Source: Quillaja saponaria (lineage: Eukaryota > Streptophyta > Magnoliopsida > Fabales > Quillajaceae). From it: 64,000 nucleotides of DNA. The DNA lies in contig CM055611.1 of the NCBI GenBank assembly GCA_029379385.1, forward strand, positions 4,960,001 to 5,024,000, read 5' to 3'. This document shows, piece after piece, positions 11,342 through 24,164 of the stretch. Each line of letters starts with the position of its first letter. Within the stretch, counting starts at the first letter, position 1. Under the pieces are notes generated by a model. The model did not search any database. It was not told the DNA's origin and saw only the letters and a list, made by a program, of their open reading frames with translations. The position numbers were made by a program, and so were the translations under genes.

Positions 11342-14300
11342 TTAAACAGGCATCCTCATCAGAAGCTGGCCTTGCATGAAACTGCAAATTAGAGTATAGG
11401 TGAAAGGTTGATGTTATATCAAATATAAAGATGTGAATGAAGAAAATAAGTTATGTAAAACAACGTAACATATAAAGATTAGCATGGGGCTTACCTCTTC
11501 ATGTAATAGTAACAAAAGTCAGCCAAGATAAATGATTGAATTATTTCTGAGAGAAAAGCTGCCAGGAACCAAAAGTACCCGCTACCAACCAAGAATAAAT
11601 ACGCCCCACGAGTCTCGTAAATCTGCAACAATGTTAAAGATATATTTAAATTTCTTCAACTTCCCCTCATTTAAGAGATCATTACATCAGCTAAGAGTCA
11701 TCATACAATACAATCTCGGCAACTACAGTATAATACAGCATGGAACAAGAAAGCAAGAGCAATATGTTTTGGAACTGCTGAGAGCAAGAAAAGCAACAGC
11801 AATATATTTCAATAAGTAGCCTTCTGGACACATAAAATACTGATGAACCTGTCCTCAATGATAAAAAAGAAACAAACAGATCTCATTAAGACAGTAACAT
11901 TAAAGCCATTATATGGATATATGTTCTAGTATAATGTTATACCAATATATGATTATTTATTGGCGGCTTGGCGATTTCTATATACACTTGCAGCCGTCCT
12001 GCCCCCAAGTCTAAGAAGGTGAAATAATCTGGACAAGTGAACTCACCTGAATAATCCAGTGAGCTAATGCCAAGAATCTTGAAACACCCAAAGCAAACAC
12101 GTAATGCGAAGTAACAGGCTCAATCATCTGAAAACATATGTCCGCCATTACAATTGTCACTTATTAGTGAATTACAAAGTTACAATAGAGTAGAAACCGA
12201 ACCTTAGCATTCTGCATCAGACGAAGCTGAGGCAGTACTGAAACAGCTTCCAGATACACACAGAATGCCCAAAGGACACGAGTGAACAGGATATTGTTAG
12301 CTGTTCGAGGGTGGATAAACATTGCAAGTATTACAGAAGGCACCACCTGATATTCAAATAGTAAAAGATGCGAGGAAACCAGTACAGCATTAGAAGTCAC
12401 TATATCCCCATAATCTTGGTGCATCCAATATAAATTGTAAAGCAAAAATGACACAAGAACACAGTAAGGGATGATAAACATCATCCTCTATGAGTTCAAA
12501 GAAAGTATGAAAAGTAAACTAGATATGACCAAGCACTAATGCTATTTGCAGTCACACTTATCAAAAGGAAGCAAGCTGAAAGAGTTTGTTATACTTGCTT
12601 GTTAATTAAGTGTATTGAGGATGTAAGTATTGACACGGCTATTCATGTGTAATTGACTTAAATGAAAATGAACAGACAAAGCTCATCACTTGTAAAAAGT
12701 AGAACAAAGGACCAAATAGAATAAAAGAGAACATGAAAAAGAGCCATGAATGATCAGAAGTCTGCACTTGGGGCATGCCTAAAAAATTTAAGATTGTCAG
12801 AAATGATGTTGGTGGCTTGGTGAACCGACCAGGATATTCAGTACAATTTTAACAAATTCACAAGAAAACCAAAAGCATCTTAATTACAATTATAAAGTAA
12901 GATAATCGATTTAGACTTGAACTGTCAAGAAAAAGGTAAGGAACATGTGCAAATCAATCATACTTGACTTAATAAAATGCAAATGTGTGAATATTCTAAA
13001 GATGCTCATGAGTTGTGAACTCTTTTTACCACATAGTATGAGTGCATGTTATCAAGCTCCTTGATGTAGGATGACTTCAACCTGAACCGTATCATGTATA
13101 TAACCAAAGACGTTGAAAGGAGGGTTGTAAGATCTAATAGTGTGTGGATGTCACCCTCCATCAGTGTGCTGCATATCACTCTTGCAGTGAGGAACATAGC
13201 TGTGAGCTCTTGGGTCTTGAGCGAGAGACCTGAAGGTGACTCCAATTATTTGGATGTTATACTATATCAGAAATCTTGTGCATATGGACCAAGACCTTTA
13301 GATTACAGTTTCTAGCATGTGCCTGTCCTTCCTCATAAATCAATACCAACTTTATGCAAGCAACACATAAATATAAGTAATATTTTCCTGTTTTTTTGTT
13401 TGTTAAATAACAAAAACGATGGTGATAACAAGCAACTTTAAATTGTGAGGAATTGTCGCCATATATCTCTATTCTGGATTGCTACAAACTAAAATTACAT
13501 GAAAGTAGAAGTATAATGATTAATCCTTAATCTATTGTCACATTTTGATAGAAAAATTAAATTTTATTAAAAAAGAAGAGAAATACAACAGGAGGACAAG
13601 TCAACCTATATTCCCTTCACCTATATTGCATTTCAAAGAATGAACTTGAAGGATCTTTTGGTCAATTTGCAACTTCTCTCATTTAATTTATAACCACAAG
13701 TGACTGGAGAATACGTTTCATTCTCATTGAATTTACATGAAAAGCAGAGAGATAAATGTATACCATGTGAAACTAATTTATAATACTGAATATAGGCATC
13801 TTAATTAACTATTATACAAACTGACGATACGATATACATAGGTCTGCACAATTCACTTCCATAAAGTCGCCAACTTGTAGTCAATCACAACAGACATACT
13901 TAAATATATCTTCGGTCAAAATTTAATTTCAAGTTTATATAAGTGACATATTGAATATATCTTTGGAGTAAAATTACTTTGCAAATTTGAACTGAAGTAT
14001 TATATAATCAGTAACCTTATCGGTAGTTTGATAACCAACCACTGGCTGAAACAGAGCAAGTTATATTTTTTTTCTCTGTACCTCAGCCTTTTTTTTTTTT
14101 TTTTCCCTTTTTTTTTTTTTTTTTTTTTTTTTGGGTTTAAAATCAGAAAGGAAAAAAAAATGTCCCAAAGTTGGAAAATGCCCTTTTGTGTAGAAGAATT
14201 TGTCTTGACAAACTTAGAGGGAAAAGTATTGGGAGGATTGGGGATTTGCAGATTCTAGTTTTCAGTCTCAGATATTACATGTAATAACAATACTAACAAT

Positions 14301-14756
14301 AATATCCACCCAACTAGACAGCAAATAACACAGAAATGTTATCAATTAATCAAAGAAGCCCACATATAATCTTTTAGTTAAGAATCAAATCAGATACACG
14401 CAGGCAATCACTGAAGCAAATAGAAATACCTTATTCGCAATCCCAGTAAATAATAGCAGAATTATAACTGATAAAAATTATAACTTTGAAACAAATACGT
14501 TACAAAAAAAATGAATTTCTAATATACCAGAGCAGGTCTTCCGAGTGGTGAGCTTGAAAATCAAGACCAAAATCCCAGCAAGATGGATGGCTTCGGAGGC
14601 TACAAAGAAGTGGTTATGATTTTTCACAGTAGACCTCAACACAATCAAAGCTAAGAGGGCAAGTATTACACCAAGAAAGATCTTCACCTTCATGGATTGC
14701 CTCCTCATCCACCCAAATAACGCATTCACTGGCGAACTCCCCCTTCTAACCCCCAT
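11342..14756 (-). CDS. ERD2-related protein (ER lumen protein-retaining receptor family)
   Basis: Six exons: 14528-14756, 13030-13229, 12203-12346, 12047-12127, 11495-11622 and 11342-11381. All use GT..AG and join in frame to 273 residues. The start was set at MGVRRGSSPVNALFGWMRRQ because family members begin this way; an in-frame ATG 15 nt upstream would add five residues. Recognisable blocks are SMKVKIFLGV (first membrane helix), HFFVASEAIHLAGI, KLTTRKTCSGLSLKTQEL, DIHTLLDLTTLLST, LWAFCVYLEAVSVLPQLRLM, HYVFALGVSRFLALAHW and the end FILADFCYYYMKS...GQLLMRM. The family is a seven-helix early-secretory-pathway membrane protein. Classical ERD2 (about 215 residues) retrieves HDEL/KDEL cargo from the Golgi. 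This longer subtype with an N-terminal extension corresponds to plant ERD2-related proteins, for which receptor function is not established. Intron 1 (1.3 kb) holds a long poly-T tract near 14090-14132. Confidence 0.92.
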
Positions 14757-15240
14757 TGTTAAAACAGACAAAGCTCCAATTTTTTATCACGAGAAAATAT
14801 ATGTCTTTGTAGAGAGAAAGAAGAGAAGGGGAGACGTTTTGGTTGATGGGTTTGCTGAGTAAGGCCAAATGAGTAAGGGAAGCAGCCGTTTTGGAAAGAC
14901 ACCTCGAGAGCATGCAGTAGGTAATAGGATATTTGTGTCAAAAAATATTTGGTATGGGGGGACGAATTGTGCTTAAACACGTTGGGAATAGAAATTAAAC
15001 ACAGGATCCCCTAATTGGTGTACAAGGGAAACAATCTGTTTTCAATGTATGGAATTTGAGTATGGATTTTTCAAATGGATGTTTTATAGTAATTCTTAAG
15101 ATGTAATTAATGACTTATTCTATAATTTTTTTTAATAATAATAAACACTTAGCAATTATTATTTTAATTATATAATTAATGAATTATTTTATGAAATATT
15201 TTAAATTTTAATAATACATTTATTACAATTTATCCTGTAT
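14757..15240. other. 5' flank of the ERD2-related gene and A/T-rich spacer
   Basis: The first 150 bases upstream of the start codon are of mixed composition and probably carry the promoter and 5' UTR. No clear TATA box was found. Beyond 15060 the sequence is A/T-rich with no gene. Confidence 0.4.
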
Positions 15241-15244
15241 TAAT

Positions 15245-15865
15245 TTTTTTTTGACTATGGTCTATGGAGTATGGGTAAACTTCCATGGTAGGCTGGTTTG
15301 GCGTGGATAAGAAATTAGAAATTGGTCAAATTATGTCTCATTCTATCTTTGTCTTCATAAGTTTTTGGCTGTCGTAACGATAAAGACGCATGCTAAAATT
15401 GACAATATTCACAACAAATATGGCATTTAATAAACTTTTTTTTTTCCTTATACAATGGAATATTTTTTTTCTTCTTTTTGTGTTTGTTTATAAGAGGCTT
15501 GTTATACTTGAGGCTATTGCATATTTGCATAGTCCCTTTCTCTAATCTCAACTTCTTTTTTCTTAATGAAACAAATTTTTTTTATCTTATTGAGGTTGCT
15601 GATTTAGATATTTTTTGGGATTTGTTTTATAAATGTGTACAAAAAGTATTAATTTATTAAGAAATAGTTATTGTTCTAAATATATTCTCGTTTGTTAGCT
15701 TTAAATGCTTTCACATTACCTATTTCTTTACATGAGACAGAATCTGGTTTGGATATCGAATCCATGGGATATGGTTACTTGTAGACTTCCATTTTAGGCT
15801 GGGTTGGAAGAGGGTGAGAAATTAAAAATTGGTTAAATTGTATCTCATATTCTGCTTCATTGCAA
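15245..15865. repeat. Direct repeats of ~110 bp flanking A/T-rich DNA
   Basis: The segment at about 15252-15350 (words CTTCCATGGTAGGCTGG, AGAAATTAGAAATTGGTCAAATT) returns in diverged form at about 15745-15860 (CTTCCATTTTAGGCTGG, AGAAATTAAAAATTGGTTAAATT). This could be two ends of a small decayed element or a local duplication. No coding sequence lies between them. Confidence 0.5.
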
Positions 15866-15975
15866 TTTATTTATTTTCCTTCTTTACATTACTTGCAGTA
15901 GGGGCGGACCAAGGATTTTTGACTTGTCCGGACTGAACATTGTGCAATTTTTTTTTTAATAATAATAATTTGACA

Positions 15976-15976
<1 letters not shown>

Positions 15977-16007
<31 letters not shown>
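15977..16007. repeat. Poly-A tract
   Basis: About 30 consecutive A residues preceded by TTGACAC. It may mark the 3' end of a retroposed sequence, but no body can be identified. Confidence 0.5.
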
Positions 16008-16339
16008 GAATGGTATACATTTTTAATTTAGTTTTTTTTTTTTTTTTACATAACTAAGTCTATTATTATAACTTCAGCTATAATTCCATTTAAGTCAAGA
16101 ATGAAGAGAAATAGGTTATTTCTTAAAATGCTAATGAAAATAATTTTTTGTTAGATAATTGTTAAGAAATTGAATTGTATTTTAAGATTTCTTTAATAAA
16201 TTGATGTAGTTAAAATTTTGTAAAACTATATTTGTAAGCTTTTGAGCTACGATAATTTGATAAATATTTAGGTATAATTTGTTTTTTTGAAATCCATTAG
16301 CCCAAAAAATAATCCAAATCTAAAGGAGGCAAAATCTAA

Positions 16340-17130
16340 CCTGAACTAGATTTATTTCGTATTTTTTTTCTTTGCTTTTACTTGTCTTTTTGTATCCATC
16401 GATCTGCGACTTGATCGGAATTTGATATGACCATAACAAATCATGATTTGATATGAAAAAAAAAAAAAAAAAAAAAAACCTTTGAATGGGCAAGACATAT
16501 AAAAAAAAAACTGACCTAATTCAAGAATCAAATTGTCATTCCTACCGAGCATTTGTTTACTTGATTTAAAAGAAAAATGAGGCTCTTTGGAGGTGAGAGT
16601 TAGACTTTTGAATTCATGCATGGAAAATGAGGGAACCGACACAGAAGTTGGGAAGCCTTAAATAGGTTTTGTACAAAAGTAATGGGTCCAAATGAAAAGT
16701 CAAAAGTGTCCTAAATTACTTTGTTCCTTCGTTCTGCCAATATTTATTTTCCTACTCATACAATTTTCTCAAATCACAAAGACTCCCCATGTAAAAGTGG
16801 GCTGTCGTCATTTCCCCACCAAGCCATTTAGTTCTCTCTCCACATCTTGTATAGAAGTCGCAGGTATAAGTCTTTCCTTTGAATTCATCAAATTTTATAC
16901 AAAATCCTGAATCATGGAATTTGGAATTTGCACTTAACTTTTGTTTAGGAACAAATTAATTATGATAGACAAAATTTGGGGAAAAACAAAGTTGAGAGGA
17001 AGATAATAAAATGAGAGATTTCAACTTTCTCTCAACTTGTTAAAATCCTGGAAATAAAATTCAACTCATTGATATCCCTGAATAGACCCACCTCCATTAG
17101 AGCTATTTAAATCACCACAAAGAAAGCCTC
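16340..17130. repeat. Duplicated block A1, paralogous to 23110-23790
   Basis: The two blocks share runs such as TTTCTTTGCTT, GAAAAATGAGGCTCTTT, AGTAATGGGTCCAAA and AATTAATTATGATAG. Parts (AGTAATGGGTCCAAATGAAAAG) also occur upstream of the peptide locus at 38 kb. They appear to be pieces of the unit that was duplicated along with the secreted-peptide genes. No gene copy survives beside this block. Open frames inside it are not conserved as proteins. Confidence 0.6.
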
Positions 17131-17952
17131 ATCTCCCATGTCAAAGCAACAATTCAAAGCATTTTATCATCTCACTCTAATTCAAACTCAACCAGAGTTG
17201 TGGTTTTGTCAATCCTGTTCCTCAAAGTGTGCTGTTTTACAGACGGCTTTGTTTAGTAATGATAGTGGCTACACTAGTTATATGAAGCTTGCTAAGAGGT
17301 GCAGAGACACCAAGGTGATTATTGTGAATAGTTTTTCTGAGTTAGAGTCATATGCTATTGATTCAGTTCTTAGTGTTTGACCCAAGTTTGGCACTAACAA
17401 TTCAAGTTTGGATCAAAATCCTTATTCATGTAAAAGATGCAATTTGCACTTTAACTTTTATTCATGATCTTTCAAACACTAGCAATTCAATAATTTCTCC
17501 ATTTTCTGCATTAAGTAGAGGCACTGTTCCTGAGAAAGTGGAGCTACACTCTTTGTATATATTTAGCTTCTTACTTGTACAGCTTTAGATGAACCCAAAA
17601 AAGAAAAAAGGAGTTTTTTTTGCACATTTTCATAAAACACCTTAGTACTCTAACAAATAGGCTACATGCTGGTTTTTAAATTTATATCTGACATTACAAA
17701 AACATAATGTACGTTATGATAAAATTACGGTGGAAATCCGTCATAAATCATGTTTATTCAGCCACATATTTGGTAATACATACCGATATCTTCAATTAGA
17801 AGCCATCGATCAACTTAGCTAATTTTTGTTTTTCTTTCTCAGATACAATATAGGGATGAGAAATTTGATAGCGATTTCATACATTGGAGACTGTTCTTGT
17901 AGCACTGGGATTATTGCTCAATAATGATTACTAATGCATCATAATTTGATCA

Positions 17953-18238
17953 TTAGTGACGATCTCCCCCTGGTTTTTCTTCTGGAGGATCCACGTCTAT
18001 ATTTAACATTCTCCTTCTTCCTAGACAAAGTTAAGTTAAACAAACTAAATTAGAGATAGAGAAGACAGAGACAGAGATAGAGAGACAGAGAGAGAGACTT
18101 ACCAGTTTGTTGAACTTTGATTAAATCATTTGCAAAGGGTGTTGAAGTTGCAGTTATTGCAAAATTTGATGAGAACAATAGAAGCATAAACAGTGGAAGT
18201 AAGACAATTACAGAAAAAACAGACTTCTTGTTGTCCAT
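17953..18238 (-). CDS. Secreted peptide precursor, array member A
   Basis: Exon 1 (18103-18238) and exon 2 (17953-18020) join in phase 1 (ACTG|GTAAGT, TTGTCTAG acceptor) to a 67-residue precursor. Residues 1-30 are a signal peptide: MDNKK, a strongly hydrophobic stretch (VIVLLPLFMLLLF), then AITATST. A short linker (PFANDLIKVQQTG) ends exon 1. Exon 2 gives RRRML followed by NIDVDPPEEKPGGDRH and a stop. The basic RRML resembles the RxxL site cleaved by the subtilase SBT6.1 in some plant prohormones. The C-terminal I-D-V-x-P-P...G-G-D-R-H is shared with the other array members. The layout (signal peptide, variable middle, conserved C-terminal peptide) is that of plant peptide hormones, and I recognise no named family. 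No cysteines are present, so it is not a defensin-like peptide. Function is inferred only from this architecture. Confidence 0.75.
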
Positions 18239-18269
18239 TTATGTCTCTATGCATGACAGAAATGATCTA

Positions 18270-18302
18270 TCTAATTTGACATACATATTTATATATATAG
18301 TT
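18270..18302 (-). promoter_or_regulatory. TATA-like element of member A
   Basis: On the gene strand ACTATATATATAAATATG lies about 45-65 bp ahead of the start codon. The words GCAACTATATATA or ACTATATATA occur at the same place in the other members, consistent with a core promoter and a short 5' leader. Confidence 0.5.
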
Positions 18303-18394
18303 TCAGTAGTTTTGGTTTCTTTGAGATTGTTTCTGTAATGACCAAGTAATTTAGCAAATATTGTTCAACTTCAAGAAACTTTGATTTACATGAA

Positions 18395-18419
18395 GTCAAA
18401 TACGCGTAGTCCTACTTTG
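18395..18419 (-). promoter_or_regulatory. Conserved upstream module of member A (CGCG box plus W-box core)
   Basis: About 160-180 bp upstream of the start codon. On the gene strand it reads AAGTAGGACTACGCGTATTTGACTT, with ACGCGT and a TTGACT W-box. The same block recurs at the corresponding place in members B, C, D, G and H. Confidence 0.5.
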
Positions 18420-19452
18420 AAAATTCAGCACCTTTTAAAAGTATTTAGTTGAAGAGAAAAATTTTTTCTGGGACATTTGATCTGTGTATTTTTTTTTTTT
18501 TTTTAATTTTTTCCAAGTGTTTGAGGCTCTGGTTAAGTATCATTTTCAGGTTGGTTCAAACGAATCACATGATGGTAACAACATTAGTATAATATATATA
18601 GTAACAATTAGTATTAATTGTTTTAATAGTATTTCATGATCACTATATTATCAATATAATAATAAAATTACTATAGTGTATAAGGAAAAAAAGAAAAGAA
18701 AAAGATTGTCTTTTTCAATATATTTTTATTTTTATTTAGACTTGCCCAATTTTTGCATAATATGATTAATCCACTTTTATAGTTCGGTCTAAAATAGAAC
18801 TAACAAACTTATGAGAATTTAACTTTTGGAGGATTCAAACAAATGAAGGGAGTAAATCTTTCTGACTTTATGTCTTATTTGATTAACAACTTTTATGAAT
18901 ATGTAGAATGAAACAAAAAGAAATAAACGATCTAGTCATTATAGAATATTGTAATAAATTGGACTTGATAATATCTTTCTTTCACTTGTTTAGATTGGTG
19001 AATAAAGGAAAGTACTCTTTTTCATTGCATTGCAATAAATAACGTTATTAACAACTTATTTGCAATAACATTTTAGATGATAATCATTATTTGCGACCAG
19101 AAAATTGCTCTTGTTGATAATCTAACACTGACATATCCTATTGTTGATGATATTATCTAGATGTTGATAATGATAAAGATTTTGAGCAATTTTTCACGAA
19201 CTTTATTGCGTCTGCAACTGCCGTCAAAGATAGTGTTGATAATTTTATTTTTTTTAAATTATTTCGGGCCAATGTAAGCTCACCTTTTTTATTATATGCA
19301 TCTGCTTTTGCAGTCTCATATAGTATTAATAATTTTATTATAAGCTTCCACTTTTTTGCAGTTGCATATATTATAAACAACGACCGGATGCGCTGTCATG
19401 GACAATTTTTTTTCGAATTTGAGACCTATAGCTGGGCCATCATCATCCCCTC
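18420..19452. other. No gene seen; upstream region of member A
   Basis: Non-coding, A/T-rich sequence with diverged copies at about 24640-25315 and 26880-27720 (shared words TTTTCAGGTTGG, ACTAGTATTTCATGATCAC-like runs, ATTAACAACTTTTATGAATATG). It is part of the unit duplicated with the peptide genes. Confidence 0.5.
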
Positions 19453-22400
19453 TGTTAAGAAATTGATTATGATTGATTAAATATTACAATGACATCATCA
19501 ATTACTTTCAATTAAGATAATTATATTTATTATTATTATTATAATTAATAGAATTAAGTCTAATTATGAGTACAATCGATCATAGATAAAATTTGCCACG
19601 ACACAACCAAGGCCATGACTCGCAAAGGGAAACTTGACAAGCACTAAGACCTGTCTAAATCCCAACTAGCCTCTAAACAAAATATCTAACTACATTCAAA
19701 GGCAAATAAGATACAACTTTCAATTTAATTCATGTTACAACAAGTCCAAATGCACTACTGAACTAATTAGTTGTTTATACAAGTCATAAAAATTTCAAAA
19801 TACAAAATAAAGTGGACACGGTTAGATCAAGCCGTGCCTACCAAATCCAAAATATTGTAGCTTCCTCCAAGCTATAGGAATTGGTCTCGAGCTAATCAAC
19901 AATCTAAAAAAAATAATTAACCACAATAATGAGTCATAGACCCAGTGAGCAAACAACATGCACTACAACGAAAGTGGGACAAGCATAAAGAACGAACTTT
20001 TATGAGGGGTAAAACAATTTAAAGAAATGAATATGAAATACTAACATGATGCTAATATAATTTTGAAGAAAATATTCATAAAATGTTTTAAGATAAAAGA
20101 AATTAGTTTTGTTTCATCAAAAGTCTAGCCATATGAGTATATGAATAACATAATAATTTGGAATGAATAGTCATCTTCCAATTTAGAGAAAAATTATAGC
20201 ATAGAGAAAAATGGAGGATTCCAAGGTAGATTGTTATATCGAATCAATAGGTCTAAACCCAAAGGTCAGCATCAGCCTTGCTGACTAGGCTTTCAAATTC
20301 GAGCAATTCTATATGGCCTAAACATCCAATCCATGTGTTTGGCCTAACACGGGGCTAGCGACGCCCTTGCTAGCTGGGTTGAACCAAGGTGCATCAAGGC
20401 TAACTCACTGCTATTAGCTATGGTATTCCAACAAGGTTTCCTCTAAATATATATATATATATAACATAACTAATAAAAAAGTTTCAACATCCTTAACATT
20501 TACCAACAATACCAATTCTCTACATTTATATAAAATCAAACATTTCCGCATACAATTTCTCAATAAACATGTTATGACTCATATGGTCTCAACAAAACAA
20601 ATTTCCTTCATTTACCATAAATCACAAAACCAACTCATATTTTCATAACATTCTTTAAACAAAAATTAAGTAAATCAAAAGACTTGTCCCACGAGTACCT
20701 AAGCTCTACATCATAGGAGATAAGATAAGTTAGTATACATATATATTTATATATACATAGTTAAAGATAAAATCTCAATACTTAATTAATCAAGATTTGA
20801 TAAGAACTTATAAAAAAAGAAGTATAACTTTTCTATGAAATATAAGAGTGCATGGGGGATATTAGTAAAATTTAAAAGTGCTATAGTGAGCATTATCTAC
20901 TTACAAATCATGGTAAACCAAATAATTCCAAACCAACGATCGCATGGTTCCAAGAGGAGTCTCCAAAGAACCTAAAATGATAACATCACCACAATATTCA
21001 AATAATGATAAAGATTTGAAATAGAGTTAACAAACTTGTGTATAAAGGCACTTCTAACCAATGCTTAGTTCTAGAATTCCTACCTTAGGTGAGTACCAAC
21101 TAGTTAACCAACCAATCTTTCATTCCAAGAGACTTAAGAATTTCTACTACTATTCTAGTGAGCCCAAATGAAAGACACTAATTTATCTAAGTTGAAACCA
21201 ACGTGTAAAAAGTACTCAAGTTTCCCAAAATTATAAAAATAAGAGGTCTTGTTCTTACATTACAACTCAAATTCTAAAATATAATCAATAAAGCTAAACT
21301 AGCAAAACTATTAATCATAATATTTAGAAATAGTAGGATCTACTCATCTTAATGAAATAGTTTTAGAGTCAAAAGTAGATTCAAATAAACTTTTAAAGTG
21401 TTATAAAAACTAAATCTCTAAATTAATTTTCAAGATAAACTTAGAAACTAACATGAAAACTTTTAAAAAATGAATATAATCATTAGAATGTAGGAAAAAG
21501 AAATATACAACAAAATAGGAGAATACCCACTTACCTAAGTGAGATTTAGAGTAGAAAAAAGACCCAAAATCACCAAATCTAAGAGGTTGAAATTACTAAT
21601 TTCATGGGCCGAAATTTGAAAATAAATTTTTGCTTCCTTTGGGTAGATAAACAAAAGAAATGTGGTAGGAAGGAGTAGCAAAATGAAGGAGGTTGCTAGT
21701 TTGGAAGTGGAGGAGCAAGGAATTATGGAAAGGACAAGAATGGAGATTTGGTTCTCCTATCTCCTAGAGGCTGCGGAAACAAGGAAGAAGAGCCTTAGGC
21801 TCACGTGATGGGGTTGGGGAAAAATATAAGGGAGGGTAAAATGACCAAAGTGCCCTCCCTTGAGTTTTTTTTAAAATTTTTAATCCATGTATGTAAGGGT
21901 CGTTACAAAATTATAGAAAAGCTTATGTCTTAATTTTATCATTAGTCAACTATAATTTTCTTTGTAGTGTCTATAAATTATATACTCTACTATTGTAAAA
22001 GATGAATGAGTCAGCTTTATATATAGAGGAATAATTCAATTTTACTCTTCTCCTGCAGAGTAGGCTGAGGTCTGAATCACGTATATCTTATGCCTCTCTC
22101 ATTTACTTTCATTTGACTCGTTTGCCTCAAAATTTTTTCATGGTATCAAAGCCTTAAAAGCTCCAACGAGCAAATTGATCTTGATAGCTGCAATAAGATG
22201 ACTTTTACTATCAAAAACTCTCATGCCGCGATACTACCTTTGGAGTATTTCAACCGATATTCTCATGCACCTTGTAGTGTGGTAAGAATCACGTGAAAAA
22301 AATGTTCAAGTTTTTCATAATGCTAGACACAAAAAGAGTGCAGTAAGATGTTGAAACATTTACGTCAATGAAAGCTTTTTATCACGACATGACAACTTAT

Positions 22401-22558
22401 GATTCATTTAAAGAGAAGACAAAAGATCAAGACGAGAAACATTCGTCATTATTGATCTAAAATGAATATTCTTAAAAGAACATTCATCTTGCGGGGAGTG
22501 TTAAGAAATTGATTATGATTGATTGCAATTAATTGTAATATTACAATCACATTATTAG
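19453..22558 (+). mobile_element. Decayed Copia-type LTR element with a nested insertion in its left LTR
   Basis: TGTTAAGAAATTGATTATGA occurs at 19453 and again at 22499. The second is immediately preceded by a purine run GCGGGGAG (22491-22498), typical of the end of a Copia interior. TGGTATCAAAGCC at 22141 is a primer-binding site, so a left LTR should end just before it. The interior (22141-22498) is only about 360 bp and has no coding domain. The 2.7 kb between the first TGTTAAG and the primer site is far too long for the LTR otherwise implied and contains a different repeat (19560-21905). I interpret this as a left LTR split by a nested insertion. The right LTR is recognisable for only about 60 bp. 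Confidence 0.45.
19560..21905 (-). repeat. LTR-like sequence of a Gypsy-type family, nested
   Basis: Read on the minus strand the block begins TGTAACGACCCTTACA, a start common for long plant Gypsy LTRs. It also contains the palindromic word GTCAGCATCAGCCTTGCTGAC near 20262-20284, found in related form at 28860 and 31553. There is no coding sequence. It lies inside a smaller Copia LTR, so it arrived later. Ends are approximate. Confidence 0.4.
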
Positions 22559-23109
22559 TTTGATATTTTATATATGTTTACAAGTAGAATTGATTATGTT
22601 TAAAAATTGATATTGGGTTAAAACTAGAGGAAAGATCTATTTTGATATAATTGAGGGGAGATTAGAATACTTTATTCTTAATGAAAAGTATGGTGGTTTT
22701 ATTTGATTGAAATTTTATTAATTGTGAGTGAATGATATTTTTGTTGAGATTTTGCAACAGTTTGAATGAAATTATATGAATTCGACTTTAAAAACAAGTT
22801 GAGTATGTTTGAAATAATTGGTAGATGTAAATATTCTAATGGTTTAAAGTTATAAATTATAACATTTAAATCAATTACACATAGTAAAATATTTTATAAG
22901 ATGGAAAGAGTATTACACAAAATCGTGTTCGGCTCTACCATTAGAGATTGATTTTCACTTTCTTGGGTATGTATTTGGAGCAAAGAATGTCAATGTGGGT
23001 TAATCATTCATGCTAGATTGTCCTATTATTTGTGCACACAAGACCGAGGACATGCTTCATAAGAGATAAAAGATAATGCAAACAAGTCTCTCTAGGAGGC
23101 AAAATCTGA

Positions 23110-23790
23110 CTTAAACTAAATTTATTTTGCCATTTTTTCTTTGCTTCTACGTACCTTTTTGTGTCCATCTGCGATCTGATCCGAACTTATAGACTATAAA
23201 GATCACGATTTGATTCGAACAAAAAAATGATATTTGAATCGACTAGACATATAAAAAATCTGACTCAATTCGATAATCAAATTGCCATCCCTACCGGGCA
23301 TCTGTTTACTTGGTATGAAAGAAAAATGAGGCTCTTTCAAAGTTGAAAGTTAGACTTCTGAATTCATGCATGAAAAATGAGGAAACTGATCCGGAAGTAA
23401 TGGGTCCAAAAGGAAAAGGAAAAGTCAAAGTGTCATCTAAAATTTCTTTATTCGTTCGTTCTGCCAACATTTCTTTTCTTACTCATACACAATTTTGTCA
23501 AATCACAAAGATTCCCCATGTAAAAGTGAGCTGTTGTCCTTTCACCACCAAGTCAAATTTAGTTCTCTCTTCACATTCTTTTATAGAAGTCGCAAGTTAG
23601 CAAGTACAAGTCTTTCCTTTGAATTCATCAAATTTTAGAGATACAAAATCCTGAATCATGGAAAATGCAATTTGCACTTAACTTTTGTTTAGGAACAAAT
23701 TAATTATGATAGCAAAAAATTTGGGGAGAAACAAAAATGAGAGGAAGATAATAAGATGAGATTTTAACTTTCTCTCAATTTGTTTTGAAA
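23110..23790. repeat. Duplicated block B1, paralogous to 16340-17130
   Basis: See the paired block. Order and spacing relative to the downstream peptide gene match (block, about 0.4-0.8 kb, then exon 2 of members B and A). This shows that members A and B came from duplication of a unit of 2 kb or more. Confidence 0.6.
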
Positions 23791-24164
23791 ACGGGAAAAA
23801 TGTGAAATGAGTTTAAATCAAAGAAAACAAAGTGTATAATGAACTATATTTAAGAGTGATTTATTCATTACACTTATTAGTACTCCCCTAACAATTCATT
23901 CATTTCTCCACTTTCTGCATTAAGGAGAGGCAGAGCTCCTGAGAAAATGGAGCTACACTCTTGTATATATAGCTTCTTGTGGAGCTTCGGATGAACCCAA
24001 AAAAGAAAACAAAATAGATACCAATATCTTCAATAGCAAGCCATCAATTCCTCTAGCAATTTTTTTTTTGGATACAATATAAGGATGGGAAATTTGAATT
24101 AGCCATCGATCCACTGGGATTATTGCTCAATAATATTTATTAATGAATTATAATTTGATCATGG

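Noticed and set aside
14028..14258. 76-codon plus-strand frame with a Phe-rich run
   Set aside because: It is a translated poly-T tract inside intron 1 of the ERD2-related gene.
11342..14756. Calling this gene a KDEL/HDEL receptor (ERD2)
   Set aside because: At 273 residues with an N-terminal extension and a GQLLMRM tail it belongs to the longer ERD2-related group, for which receptor function is not established.
16692..16910. Similar-looking short plus-strand frames at 16692-16910, 23343-23600 and 38396-38662
   Set aside because: They lie in duplicated non-coding blocks. The frames differ in length and reading phase, and the shared residues simply follow the DNA similarity.
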